The notes beneath the pieces were generated by a model. It was not told the DNA's origin, searched no databases, and saw nothing but the letters and a program-made list of their open reading frames with translations. A stretch of DNA of 64,000 bases. Origin: Shinella zoogloeoides. Its GTDB lineage: Bacteria > Pseudomonadota > Alphaproteobacteria > Rhizobiales > Rhizobiaceae. The position numbers were made by a program, and so were the translations under genes. The DNA lies in the NCBI RefSeq assembly GCF_030733845.1, contig NZ_CP132311.1, positions 871,501-935,500 on the forward strand, written 5' to 3'. Positions 53,506-61,582 of the stretch are shown here, piece by piece; within the stretch, counting starts at the first letter, position 1; every line of letters starts with the position of its first letter.

Positions 53506-53560
53506 GCAATTCCAGCAAAAGTGCGCAGCGGTTTTGCGTCCGGAATTGCGGAAGGCTCAA
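53506..53560. repeat. Short palindromic repeat, GCAATTCC type
   Basis: GGGCAATTCCAGCAAAAGTG ... TTTTGCGTCCGGAATTGCGG; related to the copy at 6046. It lies between terminase and the GH19-like gene. Confidence 0.6.
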
Positions 53561-53574
53561 GAACTTTAGGGAAC

Positions 53575-54189
53575 ATGGCGATGATCGAACGCAGGGCGTT
53601 TTTCGACGGCGTGCGCGGAGCGCTCTATGGCGGGCGGCTGCGCGGCGGGCAGGTGGAGGGACTGACGGCGCTGCTCGACCGGTTCGAGCGCGGCGGCGGG
53701 CCGGACGACCGGCGCTTCCTCGCCTATATGCTGGCGACGGCCCATCACGAGACGGGCGGGCGTCTGCAGCCGGTGCGCGAGACCTTCGCCGCGACGGACG
53801 GGGCGGCGATCGCGCGGCTCGACCGGGCGTATGCGCAAGGGCGCCTGCCGCAGGTCGCCGTGCCCTATTGGCGGCGCGACCCGCACGGCACGAGCTGGCT
53901 CGGCCGGGGGCTGGTGCAACTGACGCACCGGCGGAACTACCGGCGCATGGCCGATCTCACCGGCATCGACCTCGTCACCCGGCCGGAACGGGCGATGGAA
54001 ATGGCGGTGTCGGTGGAAATTCTTTTTTGCGGCATGCTGAAGGGCGCCTTCACCGGGCACAAGCTGGCCGACTATTTTTGCGGGACCCGCGCCGACTGGG
54101 CCGGTGCGCGGCGCATCATCAACGGGCTCGACCGCGCCGAGCGGGTGGCGGGCTACGGGCGGGCGTTCCTGGCGGCGCTGGGCGGGTAG
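53575..54189 (+). CDS. GH19-like endolysin
   Basis: A 204-residue protein. The catalytic helix pattern AHHETGGRLQPVRETF near residue 60 and GRGLVQLTHRRNYRRMA near residue 110 match phage endolysins of the glycoside hydrolase 19 fold, which cut peptidoglycan glycan strands. There is no signal peptide, so a holin or other export route would be needed. RcGTA keeps its lysis genes elsewhere, so placement between terminase and portal is unusual. TTTAGGGA precedes the ATG. Confidence 0.8.
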   Translation: MAMIERRAFFDGVRGALYGGRLRGGQVEGLTALLDRFERGGGPDDRRFLAYMLATAHHETGGRLQPVRETFAATDGAAIARLDRAYAQGRLPQVAVPYWRRDPHGTSWLGRGLVQLTHRRNYRRMADLTGIDLVTRPERAMEMAVSVEILFCGMLKGAFTGHKLADYFCGTRADWAGARRIINGLDRAERVAGYGRAFLAALGG

Positions 54190-54264
54190 CAGGCGTTTTG
54201 CCGTGCGGCTGCCGCAGGCTCTATGAAGGCAAGACATTTCATGTCGGCGCAGCGTTGCGGTTGT

Positions 54265-54371
54265 TCCCTTCTCCCCTCGGGGAGAAGGTGGCCCGCAGGG
54301 TCGGATGAGGGGGTGTCTACGGCATCCCCCTCATCCCGCTGCCGCGACCTTCTCCCCGAGGGGAGAAGGGG
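54265..54371. repeat. RIME-like palindromic repeat, type A
   Basis: Between the GH19-like gene and the portal gene; centre GGATGAGGGGGTGTCTACGG, with CCCCCTCATCC facing it. Confidence 0.92.
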
Positions 54372-54475
54372 CAGGAGGCGCCCTCCGTTTTCCATTTGCC
54401 CGTTTGTCGAGTGACCGGCGGGGCAGAAGGCGGGTTGCTGCGAACAATCGCATTTTCACAAGATCCGAGGACATC

Positions 54476-55627
54476 ATGAAGCTACCATCCTTCCTTTCGC
54501 GGCGGCGCCAGGCGGCGGCGGAAACCAAGGCGTCGGGCTTTTTCGCGCTGACGGCCGAGGGCCGGGCGCACTGGTCGAGCCGTTCCTATGCCTCGCTGTC
54601 GCGCGAGGGGTTCATGAAGAACCCGGTGGCGCACCGGGCGGTGCGCATGATCGCGGAAGCGGCGGCCTCGGTGCCATGGCTGGCCTATGAGGGCGAGGCG
54701 GAGCGGCCGGACGACGGCCGGCTGGCGCTGCTTTCCCGGCCGAACGGGCGCATGGCGGGCACGGATTTCTTCGAGACGCTCTACGGGCACCTGATGCTCT
54801 CCGGCAATGCCTTTGTCGAGGGCGTGCGCATCGGCGAGGAGCTGCGCGAGCTGCATCTGCTCAGGCCCGACCGGATGCGCATCCCTGAGGGGCGGGACGG
54901 CTGGCCGGAGGCCTACGAATACCGCACCGGCAACCATGTGCGCCGGCATATGGCGGGCGACGGGGCGGCGGGCGAGGGGCAGGCGATCCTGCATCTCCGG
55001 CTCTTTCATCCGCTCGACGACCAGCTCGGCTTCGCGCCGCTGGAAGCGGCCTCCATGGCGCTCGACCTCTCCAATGCGGCGGCGATCTGGAACAAGGCGC
55101 TGCTCGACAATTCGGCGCGTCCCTCCGGCGCGCTGGTCTACCAGCCGAAGGAGGGCGGCAATCTCTCGCTCGACCAGTACGACCGGCTGAAGAGCGAGCT
55201 GGAGGAGGGCTATTCCGGGCCGGCGCGGGCCGGGCGGCCGATGCTGCTGGAGGGCGGGCTCGACTGGAAGGCGATGGGGCTCAGTCCCCGCGAGATGGAT
55301 TTCGTCGAGGCGAAGAACGGCGCGGCGCGCGACATCGCGCTCGCCTTCGGCGTGCCGCCCATGCTGATCGGCATTCCAGGCGACGCGACCTATGCCAACT
55401 ACCAGGAGGCCAACCGCGCCTTCTGGCGGCTCACCGTGCTGCCGCTGGTCGCCCGCACGGCGGCCTCCTTCGCGGTGTGGTTCTCCGAGGACGGCGAGGC
55501 GCTGCGTCTGGTGCCGGATCTCGACCAGGTGAACGGGCTGGTGGCGGAGCGCTCGGAGCTTTGGGCGCGGGTGGGGGCGGCGGGGTTCCTGACCGACGAG
55601 GAGAAGCGGCGGGCGGTGGGGTATTGA
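54476..55627 (+). CDS. HK97-type portal protein
   Basis: A 383-residue portal subunit. Typical features: NPVAHRAVRMIAEAAASVPWL near residue 48, DFFETLYGHLMLSGNAFVEG near 100, LRLFHPLDDQLGFAPLEAA near 180 and GVPPMLIGIPGDATYANYQEANRAFW near 295. Twelve copies form the DNA entry channel of the capsid. A good GAGGAC site precedes the ATG. Confidence 0.93.
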   Translation: MKLPSFLSRRRQAAAETKASGFFALTAEGRAHWSSRSYASLSREGFMKNPVAHRAVRMIAEAAASVPWLAYEGEAERPDDGRLALLSRPNGRMAGTDFFETLYGHLMLSGNAFVEGVRIGEELRELHLLRPDRMRIPEGRDGWPEAYEYRTGNHVRRHMAGDGAAGEGQAILHLRLFHPLDDQLGFAPLEAASMALDLSNAAAIWNKALLDNSARPSGALVYQPKEGGNLSLDQYDRLKSELEEGYSGPARAGRPMLLEGGLDWKAMGLSPREMDFVEAKNGAARDIALAFGVPPMLIGIPGDATYANYQEANRAFWRLTVLPLVARTAASFAVWFSEDGEALRLVPDLDQVNGLVAERSELWARVGAAGFLTDEEKRRAVGY

Positions 55628-55649
55628 GGGGCGATGCGGGTGTGGCTGT

Positions 55650-55805
55650 ACCCCCCTCTGCCCTGCCGGGCATCTCCCCCTCGAAGGGGGGAGATCGGCA
55701 AGGAGTGAGAGCCTTGCTTCATCTGTGACGCTGGAGATGCGCGAAACGCTGTTCCATCCAATCTCCCCCCTTGAGGGGGAGATGGCCGGCAGGCCAGAGG
55801 GGGGT
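55650..55805. repeat. RIME-like repeat, variant type
   Basis: Ends CCCCCTCTGCCCTGCCGGGC and GGCCGGCAGGCCAGAGGGGG differ from type B by extra bases that are matched on both arms. It belongs to a 411-base gap between portal and the next gene; the remainder shows nothing I can name. Confidence 0.85.
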
Positions 55806-56038
55806 AAACGCCGGCTAGAGATTTGAGCGATAAAACAATCGCTTGGGCCGGGAATGTGAATCACCTTGCCGCCTGCCGGATTCGATCCGTGAAGTCCTTG
55901 AATCGGATTTCGAGAAAAGCGGCGTAAAGGATTCATAGGATTCGAGGATTTCCCTCGCTGGTCCTGCATGTGCCGGCGCGCCTTCGGCCGCCTGGGCCGA
56001 CCCTTCTGGATTTCGATAATAATCTGAAAGGCTTAACA

Positions 56039-56347
56039 ATGGCTGACTTCGGAAACGACGGCGGGCTGTGGACGGCCCGGCTGCTGGGCGCGTCCGCGGG
56101 CGCGGCCGTCTCGCTCATCTATCTCTTGCCGAAAAGCCGCCGCGAGGCGGCGTGCCGGTTCCTCACCGGCCTTGCCTGCGGCCTCGTCTTTGGCGGGCCG
56201 GCGGGGCTGTGGATCGCGGTCCGGCTCGGCATCGCGGGCTATCTCGGGCCGGCGGAATTGCTGCTGACCGGATCGGCGGCGGCGAGCCTTTCGGCCTGGT
56301 GGGGGCTCGGCGTGCTGGCGCGGCTGGCGGAGCGGATGAGGCAGTAG
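56039..56347 (+). CDS. Small membrane protein of the GTA-like cluster (g3.5 position)
   Basis: A 102-residue protein with two to three hydrophobic segments (LLGASAGAAVSLIYLLP, FLTGLACGLVFGGPAGLWIA, LLLTGSAAASLSAWWGLGVL). It occupies the place of g3.5 between portal and protease in RcGTA. It resembles DUF6107, an identification from memory. Function unknown. Confidence 0.7.
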   Translation: MADFGNDGGLWTARLLGASAGAAVSLIYLLPKSRREAACRFLTGLACGLVFGGPAGLWIAVRLGIAGYLGPAELLLTGSAAASLSAWWGLGVLARLAERMRQ

Positions 56348-56425
56348 GCGATAGCCAATAGGCAGTAGGCAGTAGGGATTGAGGGGGCACCGTTCCCTAT
56401 TGGCTACTGCCTACTGCCTAACCCC
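56341..56425. repeat. Heptamer-like hairpin repeat (AGGCAGT)
   Basis: Left arm has ATAGGCAGTAGGCAGTAGGG; right arm has CTATTGGCTACTGCCTACTG. The two arms pair over about 30 bases with small loops. It lies between the small membrane protein and prohead protease genes. Confidence 0.8.
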
Positions 56426-56448
56426 TTTCCCAACCATCGGAGAGAGCA

Positions 56449-57006
56449 ATGAAAACCGACGACCTGCCGGTCTGGCGGACGAAGAAATATGCCGACCTGA
56501 CGCTCCAGGGCGTTTCCGGCGACGGGGTGTTTTCCGGCTATGCGAGCCTGTTCGGCGAGGTGGACCTCGGCAAGGACGCGATCGCGCCCGGCGCCTTCGT
56601 CCACTCGCTGGAAAAGCGCGGGCCCTCGGGCGTGCGCATGCTGTTCCAGCACGATCCGGCCGAACCGATCGGCCGCTGGCGCACGATCCGCGAGGACACG
56701 CGCGGGCTCTATGTCGAGGGCGTGCTTTCGCCCGGCGTGGCGCGGGCCCGCGAAGTGCTGAACCTCATGAAATCGGGCGCGCTCGACGGCCTGTCCATCG
56801 GCTTCCAGACGGTGCGCTCGAAGACCGAGCGGGGCAGCGGCGTGCGCCGCATCCTGGAGGCGGACCTCTGGGAGATATCGATCGTCACCTTCCCCATGCT
56901 GCCCTCGGCGCGGGTGTCGAACGTGAAGAATGCGCGGTGGTTCCGCGACCGCGAGACGGAGCTCGTGCGCATCATGCGCCGGGCGACCCGGATGATGAAA
57001 CGCTAA
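56449..57006 (+). CDS. HK97-type prohead protease
   Basis: A 185-residue serine protease (U35-like) that trims the capsid scaffold part. Catalytic His68 is in LFQHDPAEPIG and Ser116 in GALDGLSIGF; the Glu/Asp third member lies in the WEISIVTFPM strand region. It begins 16 bases before the next gene ends the gap, so protease and capsid are made together. Confidence 0.92.
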   Translation: MKTDDLPVWRTKKYADLTLQGVSGDGVFSGYASLFGEVDLGKDAIAPGAFVHSLEKRGPSGVRMLFQHDPAEPIGRWRTIREDTRGLYVEGVLSPGVARAREVLNLMKSGALDGLSIGFQTVRSKTERGSGVRRILEADLWEISIVTFPMLPSARVSNVKNARWFRDRETELVRIMRRATRMMKR

Positions 57007-57022
57007 CGGAGAAGAGGAAGAC

Positions 57023-58273
57023 ATGACGCAGACGCAGAAGACCGCGCCGGAAATCAAGGCGGTGCCGGAAACGATGACCGCCGCCTTCGAAGACTTCATG
57101 GAGACCTTCGAAGCCTTCAAGGAAAACAACGACCGCCGGCTCGGCGAGATCGAGCAGAAGATGACCGCCGACGTGGTGACGCGCGACAAGGTTGACCGCA
57201 TCAACCGCGCCATGGACGAGCACAAGCGCGTGCTGGACGGGCTGGCGCTGAAGAAGGCGCGACCGGCGCTCGGCGGCGGCGGCGAGGGCAGCCTCGAGGC
57301 GGCCGAGCACAAGGCGGCCTTCTCGGCCTATATGCGCCGGGGCGACGAAAGCGCCCTGCGCGCGCTGGAGGGCAAGGCCATGTCGATCGGCTCGGCGGCC
57401 GACGGCGGCTATCTCGTGCCGCCGGAGACGGACACGGAGATCGGCCGCCGGCTTTCCGCCGCCTCGCCGATCCGGGCGCTCGCCACCGTGCGGCAGGTCT
57501 CCGGCGCGGTGCTGAAGAAGCCGTTCGCGACCAGCGGCATGGCCTGCGGCTGGGTGGCGGAGACGGCCTCGCGGCCGCAGACCAACACCGCGCAGCTCGC
57601 CGAGCTCTCCTTCCCGACCATGGAGCTCTATGCGATGCCGGCGGCGACGGCCGCGCTGCTCGACGACGCGGCGGTGGACGTGGAAAGCTGGATCGCCTCG
57701 GAGGTCGACATCGTCTTCGGCGAGCAGGAGGGCACGGCCTTCGTCTCCGGCGACGGCACCAACAAGCCGAAGGGTTTCCTCAGCTATACCAATGTGGCGG
57801 ATGCCAGCTGGAGCTGGGGCAATATCGGCTATGTCGCGACGGGCGCGGCCGGCGCCTTCAAGGCGAGCGGGCCGTCCGACACGCTGATCGACACGATCTA
57901 TGCGCTGAAGGCCGGGCACCGGCAGAATGCCAGCTTCGTAATGAACCGCAAGACGCAGGCCGCGATCCGCAAGTTCAAGGACGCGGACGGCAACTATCTC
58001 TGGCGTCCGCCGGCAACGCCCGGCCAGCCCGCCTCGCTGATGGGCTTTGCCATCGCGGAGGCCGAGGATATGCCGGACGTGGCGGCCGACAGCTTCTCCA
58101 TCGCCTTCGGTGACTTCCGCGCCGGCTATCTCGTCGTCGACCGCACGGGCGTGCGCGTGCTGCGCGACCCGTATTCCGCCAAGCCCTACGTGCTGTTCTA
58201 CACGACCAAGCGCGTCGGCGGCGGGGTGCAGAACTTCGAGGCGATCAAGCTGGTGAAGTTCGCGGCAAGCTGA
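57023..58273 (+). CDS. HK97-fold major capsid protein
   Basis: A 416-residue protein. Residues 1-100 form a helical delta/scaffold domain (FEDFMETFEAFKENNDRRLG) that the protease would remove near residue 105. The HK97 core follows (GGYLVPPETDTEIGRRLSAASPIRALATV, later FVSGDGTNKPKGFLSY and DFRAGYLVVDRTGVRVLRDPY). Length is normal for GTA capsids. Confidence 0.94.
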   Translation: MTQTQKTAPEIKAVPETMTAAFEDFMETFEAFKENNDRRLGEIEQKMTADVVTRDKVDRINRAMDEHKRVLDGLALKKARPALGGGGEGSLEAAEHKAAFSAYMRRGDESALRALEGKAMSIGSAADGGYLVPPETDTEIGRRLSAASPIRALATVRQVSGAVLKKPFATSGMACGWVAETASRPQTNTAQLAELSFPTMELYAMPAATAALLDDAAVDVESWIASEVDIVFGEQEGTAFVSGDGTNKPKGFLSYTNVADASWSWGNIGYVATGAAGAFKASGPSDTLIDTIYALKAGHRQNASFVMNRKTQAAIRKFKDADGNYLWRPPATPGQPASLMGFAIAEAEDMPDVAADSFSIAFGDFRAGYLVVDRTGVRVLRDPYSAKPYVLFYTTKRVGGGVQNFEAIKLVKFAAS

Positions 58274-58294
58274 GGCTACCAGCGGGCGGGAAGA

Positions 58295-58424
58295 CCCCTC
58301 CCCAACCCCTCCCCACAAGGGGGAGGGGCTTACCGTGCCTCCTTCCTGGCGTTCGATCTTTGAACGGCGGGCAAGCCTCCTGCATCTCCCCCCTTGTGGG
58401 GGAGATGCAGGCAGGCAGAGGGGG
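58295..58424. repeat. RIME-like palindromic repeat, type B
   Basis: Between capsid and head-tail connector genes; one half reads GATGCAGGCAGGCAGAGGGG, a small change from GATGCCGGCAGG. Confidence 0.9.
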
Positions 58425-58539
58425 ACTTTCTTCCGTTTCTTTTCCCTGCCACCGGCGGTCGTCCCCTGACGCCGGTGCCGCGGGCGCGGTTTTCCTCCCG
58501 GCCGCGCCCGCATCCCTCTTCTTTCTGGACAGGACGATC

Positions 58540-59109
58540 ATGACCATCGCCGAACTCCTGCCGCCGGCCGGCGAGCCGATCACGCTCGCCGAGGCGAAGG
58601 CGCATCTGCGCCTCGACACGAACGACGAGGACGGGCTGCTGACGGCGCTCATCCGCACGGCGCGCCTCCATCTGGAAGCCGAGACGGGGCTCTGCCTCAT
58701 CACGCGGCTGCTGCGCCTCTATCTCGACGGCTGGCCCGAAGGCAGGGTGATTCAGATTGCCAAGGGGCCGGTGCAAACCATTGAACTGGTGACGGTTTAC
58801 GATGCCGCCGGCGCACCGGCGGAGGCCGACACGGCGGGCTATGTGCTCGACGGCGCGGCAAGGCCGGCGCGGTTGGTGCTGCCCGAGCGCCCGGCGACGG
58901 AACGCGCGGTCAACGGCATCGAGATCGATTTCACGGCCGGCTTCGGCGAAAGCGGCGCGGACGTACCGGACACGCTGAAGCGGGCGCTGCTGCTGCACGT
59001 CGCGGCGATGTTCGAGCTGCGCGGCGTGATCGCCCCCGACGACCAGCCGGGGGCGGTGCCCGCGGGCTACAACCGGCTGGTCGCGCCCTATCGCCTCAGG
59101 AGGCTGTGA
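58540..59109 (+). CDS. Head-tail connector (g6-like)
   Basis: A 189-residue protein. ITLAEAKAHLRLDTNDEDGLLTALIRTARLHLEAETG (residues 13-50) is the phage gp6-like connector domain, and VPDTLKRALLLHVAAMFELRG lies near the end. It forms a ring below the portal. Its stop overlaps the next start by one base. Confidence 0.9.
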   Translation: MTIAELLPPAGEPITLAEAKAHLRLDTNDEDGLLTALIRTARLHLEAETGLCLITRLLRLYLDGWPEGRVIQIAKGPVQTIELVTVYDAAGAPAEADTAGYVLDGAARPARLVLPERPATERAVNGIEIDFTAGFGESGADVPDTLKRALLLHVAAMFELRGVIAPDDQPGAVPAGYNRLVAPYRLRRL

Positions 59110-59441
59110 TGGCCAGGCTCCTCGATCCCGGATCGCTCAACGTGCGCCTGATGCTGGAGCGGCCGGTGGAAACGCCGGACGGACAGGGCGGCGCGACGGT
59201 GGGCTTTGCCGCGCTTGCGACGCTCTGGGCGCGCATCGAGCCCGTTGCCGCCCGGGCGGAGGAGGCGGCGGGAGCGCAGCGGATCGCGGTGACGCACCGC
59301 ATCTGGCTGCGCCGGCGGGGCGACCTTGCCGGCGGCATGCGGCTGCGCAAGGGCGCGCGGCTGTTCGTCATCCACGCCTTCCGCGATCCCGACGAGACGG
59401 GGCGCTACATGCTCTGCGACTGCGAGGAGACCCGGCCATGA
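59109..59441 (+). CDS. Head closure/adaptor protein (g7-like)
   Basis: A 110-residue beta-rich protein: DPGSLNVRLMLERPVETPDGQGG at the start, then TLWARIEPV and THRIWLRRR. This pattern is that of phage head-tail adaptors (SPP1 gp16-like). Overlaps DUF3168 gene by four bases. Confidence 0.88.
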   Translation: MARLLDPGSLNVRLMLERPVETPDGQGGATVGFAALATLWARIEPVAARAEEAAGAQRIAVTHRIWLRRRGDLAGGMRLRKGARLFVIHAFRDPDETGRYMLCDCEETRP

Positions 59442-59845
59442 GCGCGGCATCCGCCCTGCAGAAGGCGATCTTCGCCCGGCTTTCCGGCGACGCGGCGCTG
59501 ACCGCGCTTGTCGGCGCGAACGGCATCACGGACCGCCGGCTCGCCGAGCCGGCCTCGCCGCTGGTGGTGATCGCCGGCATCGACAGCACCGACCATTCGA
59601 CCGCCACCGAGGCGGGCGAGGCGCACATGGTGACGCTGGAGGCCTGGTCCGAGGCGGCCGGGCACCGGCAGGCGCAGGCGATCGCCGCCGCGGTGCGCGC
59701 GGCGCTGCACGATGCGCCGCTGGCGCTGGCCGGCCATCATCTGGTGCTGCTCCTCCATCGCGACACGCGGCTGAAGCGCGACGGCAAATCCCGCTTCCAC
59801 CGCGCCGAAATGCGGTTCCGGGCGGTGACGGAACCGAACGAGTAA
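59438..59845 (+). CDS. Tail terminator-like DUF3168 protein (g8)
   Basis: A 135-residue protein with the DUF3168 pattern: LQKAIFARLSGDAALTALVG, then VVIAGIDSTDHS and AEMRFRAVTE at the end. Members act as tail terminators/completion proteins in GTA and siphophages. Confidence 0.88.
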   Translation: MSAASALQKAIFARLSGDAALTALVGANGITDRRLAEPASPLVVIAGIDSTDHSTATEAGEAHMVTLEAWSEAAGHRQAQAIAAAVRAALHDAPLALAGHHLVLLLHRDTRLKRDGKSRFHRAEMRFRAVTEPNE

Positions 59846-59872
59846 CCCGATTTAACGGAAAGGAACCTTGCC

Positions 59873-60280
59873 ATGGTAGCACAGAAGGGGCGGGACCTCC
59901 TGCTCAAGATCGACAACGGATCGGGCTTCGTGACGGTCGCGGGGCTGCGCTCGAAAAAACTGGCGTTCAATGCCGCGCTCGTCGACGTGACGGATGCCGA
60001 ATCGGCGGGGCGCTGGCGCGAGCTGCTGGGCGGGGCGGGCGTGCAGCGCGCGGCGGTCTCCGGCAGCGGCATCTTCAAGGACCAGGCGTCCGACGCGCTG
60101 GTGCGCACGCAGTTCTTTGCCGGCACGATCGCCAACTGGCAGATCGTGATCCCGGATTTCGGCACGATCGCCGGGGCGTTCCAGATCGCGGCGCTCGAAT
60201 ATTCCGGCGCCCATGACGGCGAGGTGCTGTTCGAGATCGCGCTGGAATCGGCCGGATCGCTCACCTTCGGTGCACCCTGA
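59873..60280 (+). CDS. Major tail tube protein (g9-like)
   Basis: A 135-residue protein: KGRDLLLKIDNGSGFVTVAGLRSKKLAFN, then GVQRAAVSGSGIFKDQASD and ALESAGSLTFGAP, the TP901-1-type tube fold used by GTA. It overlaps the next start by one base. Confidence 0.9.
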   Translation: MVAQKGRDLLLKIDNGSGFVTVAGLRSKKLAFNAALVDVTDAESAGRWRELLGGAGVQRAAVSGSGIFKDQASDALVRTQFFAGTIANWQIVIPDFGTIAGAFQIAALEYSGAHDGEVLFEIALESAGSLTFGAP

Positions 60281-60621
60281 TGGGCGCGCGGGCGAACCGG
60301 CATCGCGGCGAGATCGAAGCCGACTTCGGCGGCGAGCGGCGCGTGCTGTGCCTGACGCTCGGGGCGCTCGCCGAGCTGGAGACGGCCTTTGCCGTCGACA
60401 GCCTGGAGGGGCTGGCCGAGCGCTTTTCCACCGGCCGACTGAAGGCCGACGACCTCATCCGCATCATCGGCGCGGGCCTGCGCGGCGGCGGCAACCTCTT
60501 CGGCGATGAGGAGGTGGCGGCCATGCCGGTGGCCGACGGGCTGGCGGGCTTCGCGCGCATCGCCGCCGACCTGCTGCAGGCGACCTTCGGGACCGGCGAG
60601 GAGGCGCGAAACCCTCGGTAG
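60280..60621 (+). CDS. GTA g10-like protein (tail assembly chaperone family)
   Basis: A 113-residue protein: GARANRHRGEIEADFGGE, LTLGALAELETAFAV, DLIRIIGAGLRGGG. This matches the gene-transfer-agent g10 family, placed with tail assembly chaperones. It ends TAG at 60619, just before the next conserved frame, which lacks a start codon. Confidence 0.85.
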   Translation: MGARANRHRGEIEADFGGERRVLCLTLGALAELETAFAVDSLEGLAERFSTGRLKADDLIRIIGAGLRGGGNLFGDEEVAAMPVADGLAGFARIAADLLQATFGTGEEARNPR

Positions 60622-60623
60622 CC

Positions 60624-60857
60624 GCATCCGGCCCGAGCGGCGGGAGCGCCGCCTTTCCCTGGAAGGCGGCGCTTCATGCCGGGCTCTGCCGGATGCGGCT
60701 GCCCGCAAGGGATTTCTGGGCGATGACGCCGCGTGAGCTCGGCTTCGCGCTCGGGCTGACGCGGCCTTCGCCGGCCGCGCCGGGGCGGGCGGCGCTCGCG
60801 GCGCTGATCGAGGCCTATCCCGACAAACAAGGAGACGACCATGCCGGACTGGAATGA
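60624..60857 (+). CDS. g10.1-like tail assembly chaperone, start codon missing
   Basis: The frame reads FPWKAALHAGLCRMRLPARD and then FWAMTPRELGFALGL, the conserved core of rcc01693-type small GTA proteins, ending in TGA at 60855. No ATG, GTG or TTG occurs in this frame from the stop at 60507 to the ATG at 60693, which lies after the conserved FPW block. It sits in the -1 frame relative to g10. The product may be a g10-g10.1 fusion made by -1 frameshifting, as in lambda G/GT; otherwise a base is missing. It overlaps the tape-measure gene by 17 bases. Start coordinate approximate. Confidence 0.7.
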   Translation, partial: ASGPSGGSAAFPWKAALHAGLCRMRLPARDFWAMTPRELGFALGLTRPSPAAPGRAALAALIEAYPDKQGDDHAGLE

Positions 60858-61434
60858 TCCAGCCTATCCGCTGGCCGGCGCGCTCGACGATGCCGAGCAG
60901 CTTTCGGCCATCTTCGAGGGCCTGGAGGCGCGCTCGCGCTCCTTCGGCTCGGCACTGACCAGTGCGCTGAAGGGCGCGGTGGTGGATGGCAAAGGGCTGG
61001 AAAGCGTGCTGCGCGGACTTGCGCTGCGCATGAGCGACATCGCGCTTTCGGTCGGGCTGAAGCCGCTCGAGGGACTGCTGAGCTCGGGCATTTCCACGCT
61101 CCTGGGCGGGGCCGCCGCCGCGACGCAGGGCGGCGTGACGGCCTTTGCGAAGGGAGGCGTCATTCCCTTCGCGAAAGGCGGCGTCGTGGCCGCGCCCACC
61201 TATTTCGGCATGGGCGGCGATCTCGGCCTGATGGGCGAGGCGGGAGCGGAGGCGATCCTGCCGCTCAGGCGCGGCCCCGACGGGGCGCTGGGCGTCACCG
61301 CCGGCGGCGGCAGCGGCGGCGCGCGCATCGTCTTCAACGTGACGACGCCGGATGCGGCAAGCTTCCGCAAGTCCGAGGGCCAGATCGCGGCCATGCTGAC
61401 CCGCGCGGTGGGGCGGGGGCAGCGGAGTTTGTGA
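60841..61434 (+). CDS. Short tail tape-measure protein (g11-like)
   Basis: A 197-residue protein: an N-terminal helical part (LDDAEQLSAIFEGLEARSRS), a central hydrophobic, glycine-rich region with a direct repeat (AFAKGGVIPFAKGGVVAAPT), and the conserved GEAGAEAILPLRRGPDGALGV. RcGTA g11 is also short. It sets tail length and may help DNA passage. Confidence 0.85.
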   Translation: MPDWNDPAYPLAGALDDAEQLSAIFEGLEARSRSFGSALTSALKGAVVDGKGLESVLRGLALRMSDIALSVGLKPLEGLLSSGISTLLGGAAAATQGGVTAFAKGGVIPFAKGGVVAAPTYFGMGGDLGLMGEAGAEAILPLRRGPDGALGVTAGGGSGGARIVFNVTTPDAASFRKSEGQIAAMLTRAVGRGQRSL

Positions 61435-61582
61435 GCGCCGAGGCGTGGGTGGCCCCTCATCCGGCTACCCCTTCTGCCCGCAGGCGCCAGGGCAATTGCG
61501 TATGGAGTGAAACCGTTGCCTCTTCACCTTCTCCCCAGCGGGGAGAAGGTGCCGGCAGGCGGATGAGCATCTGTGTTGAAGG

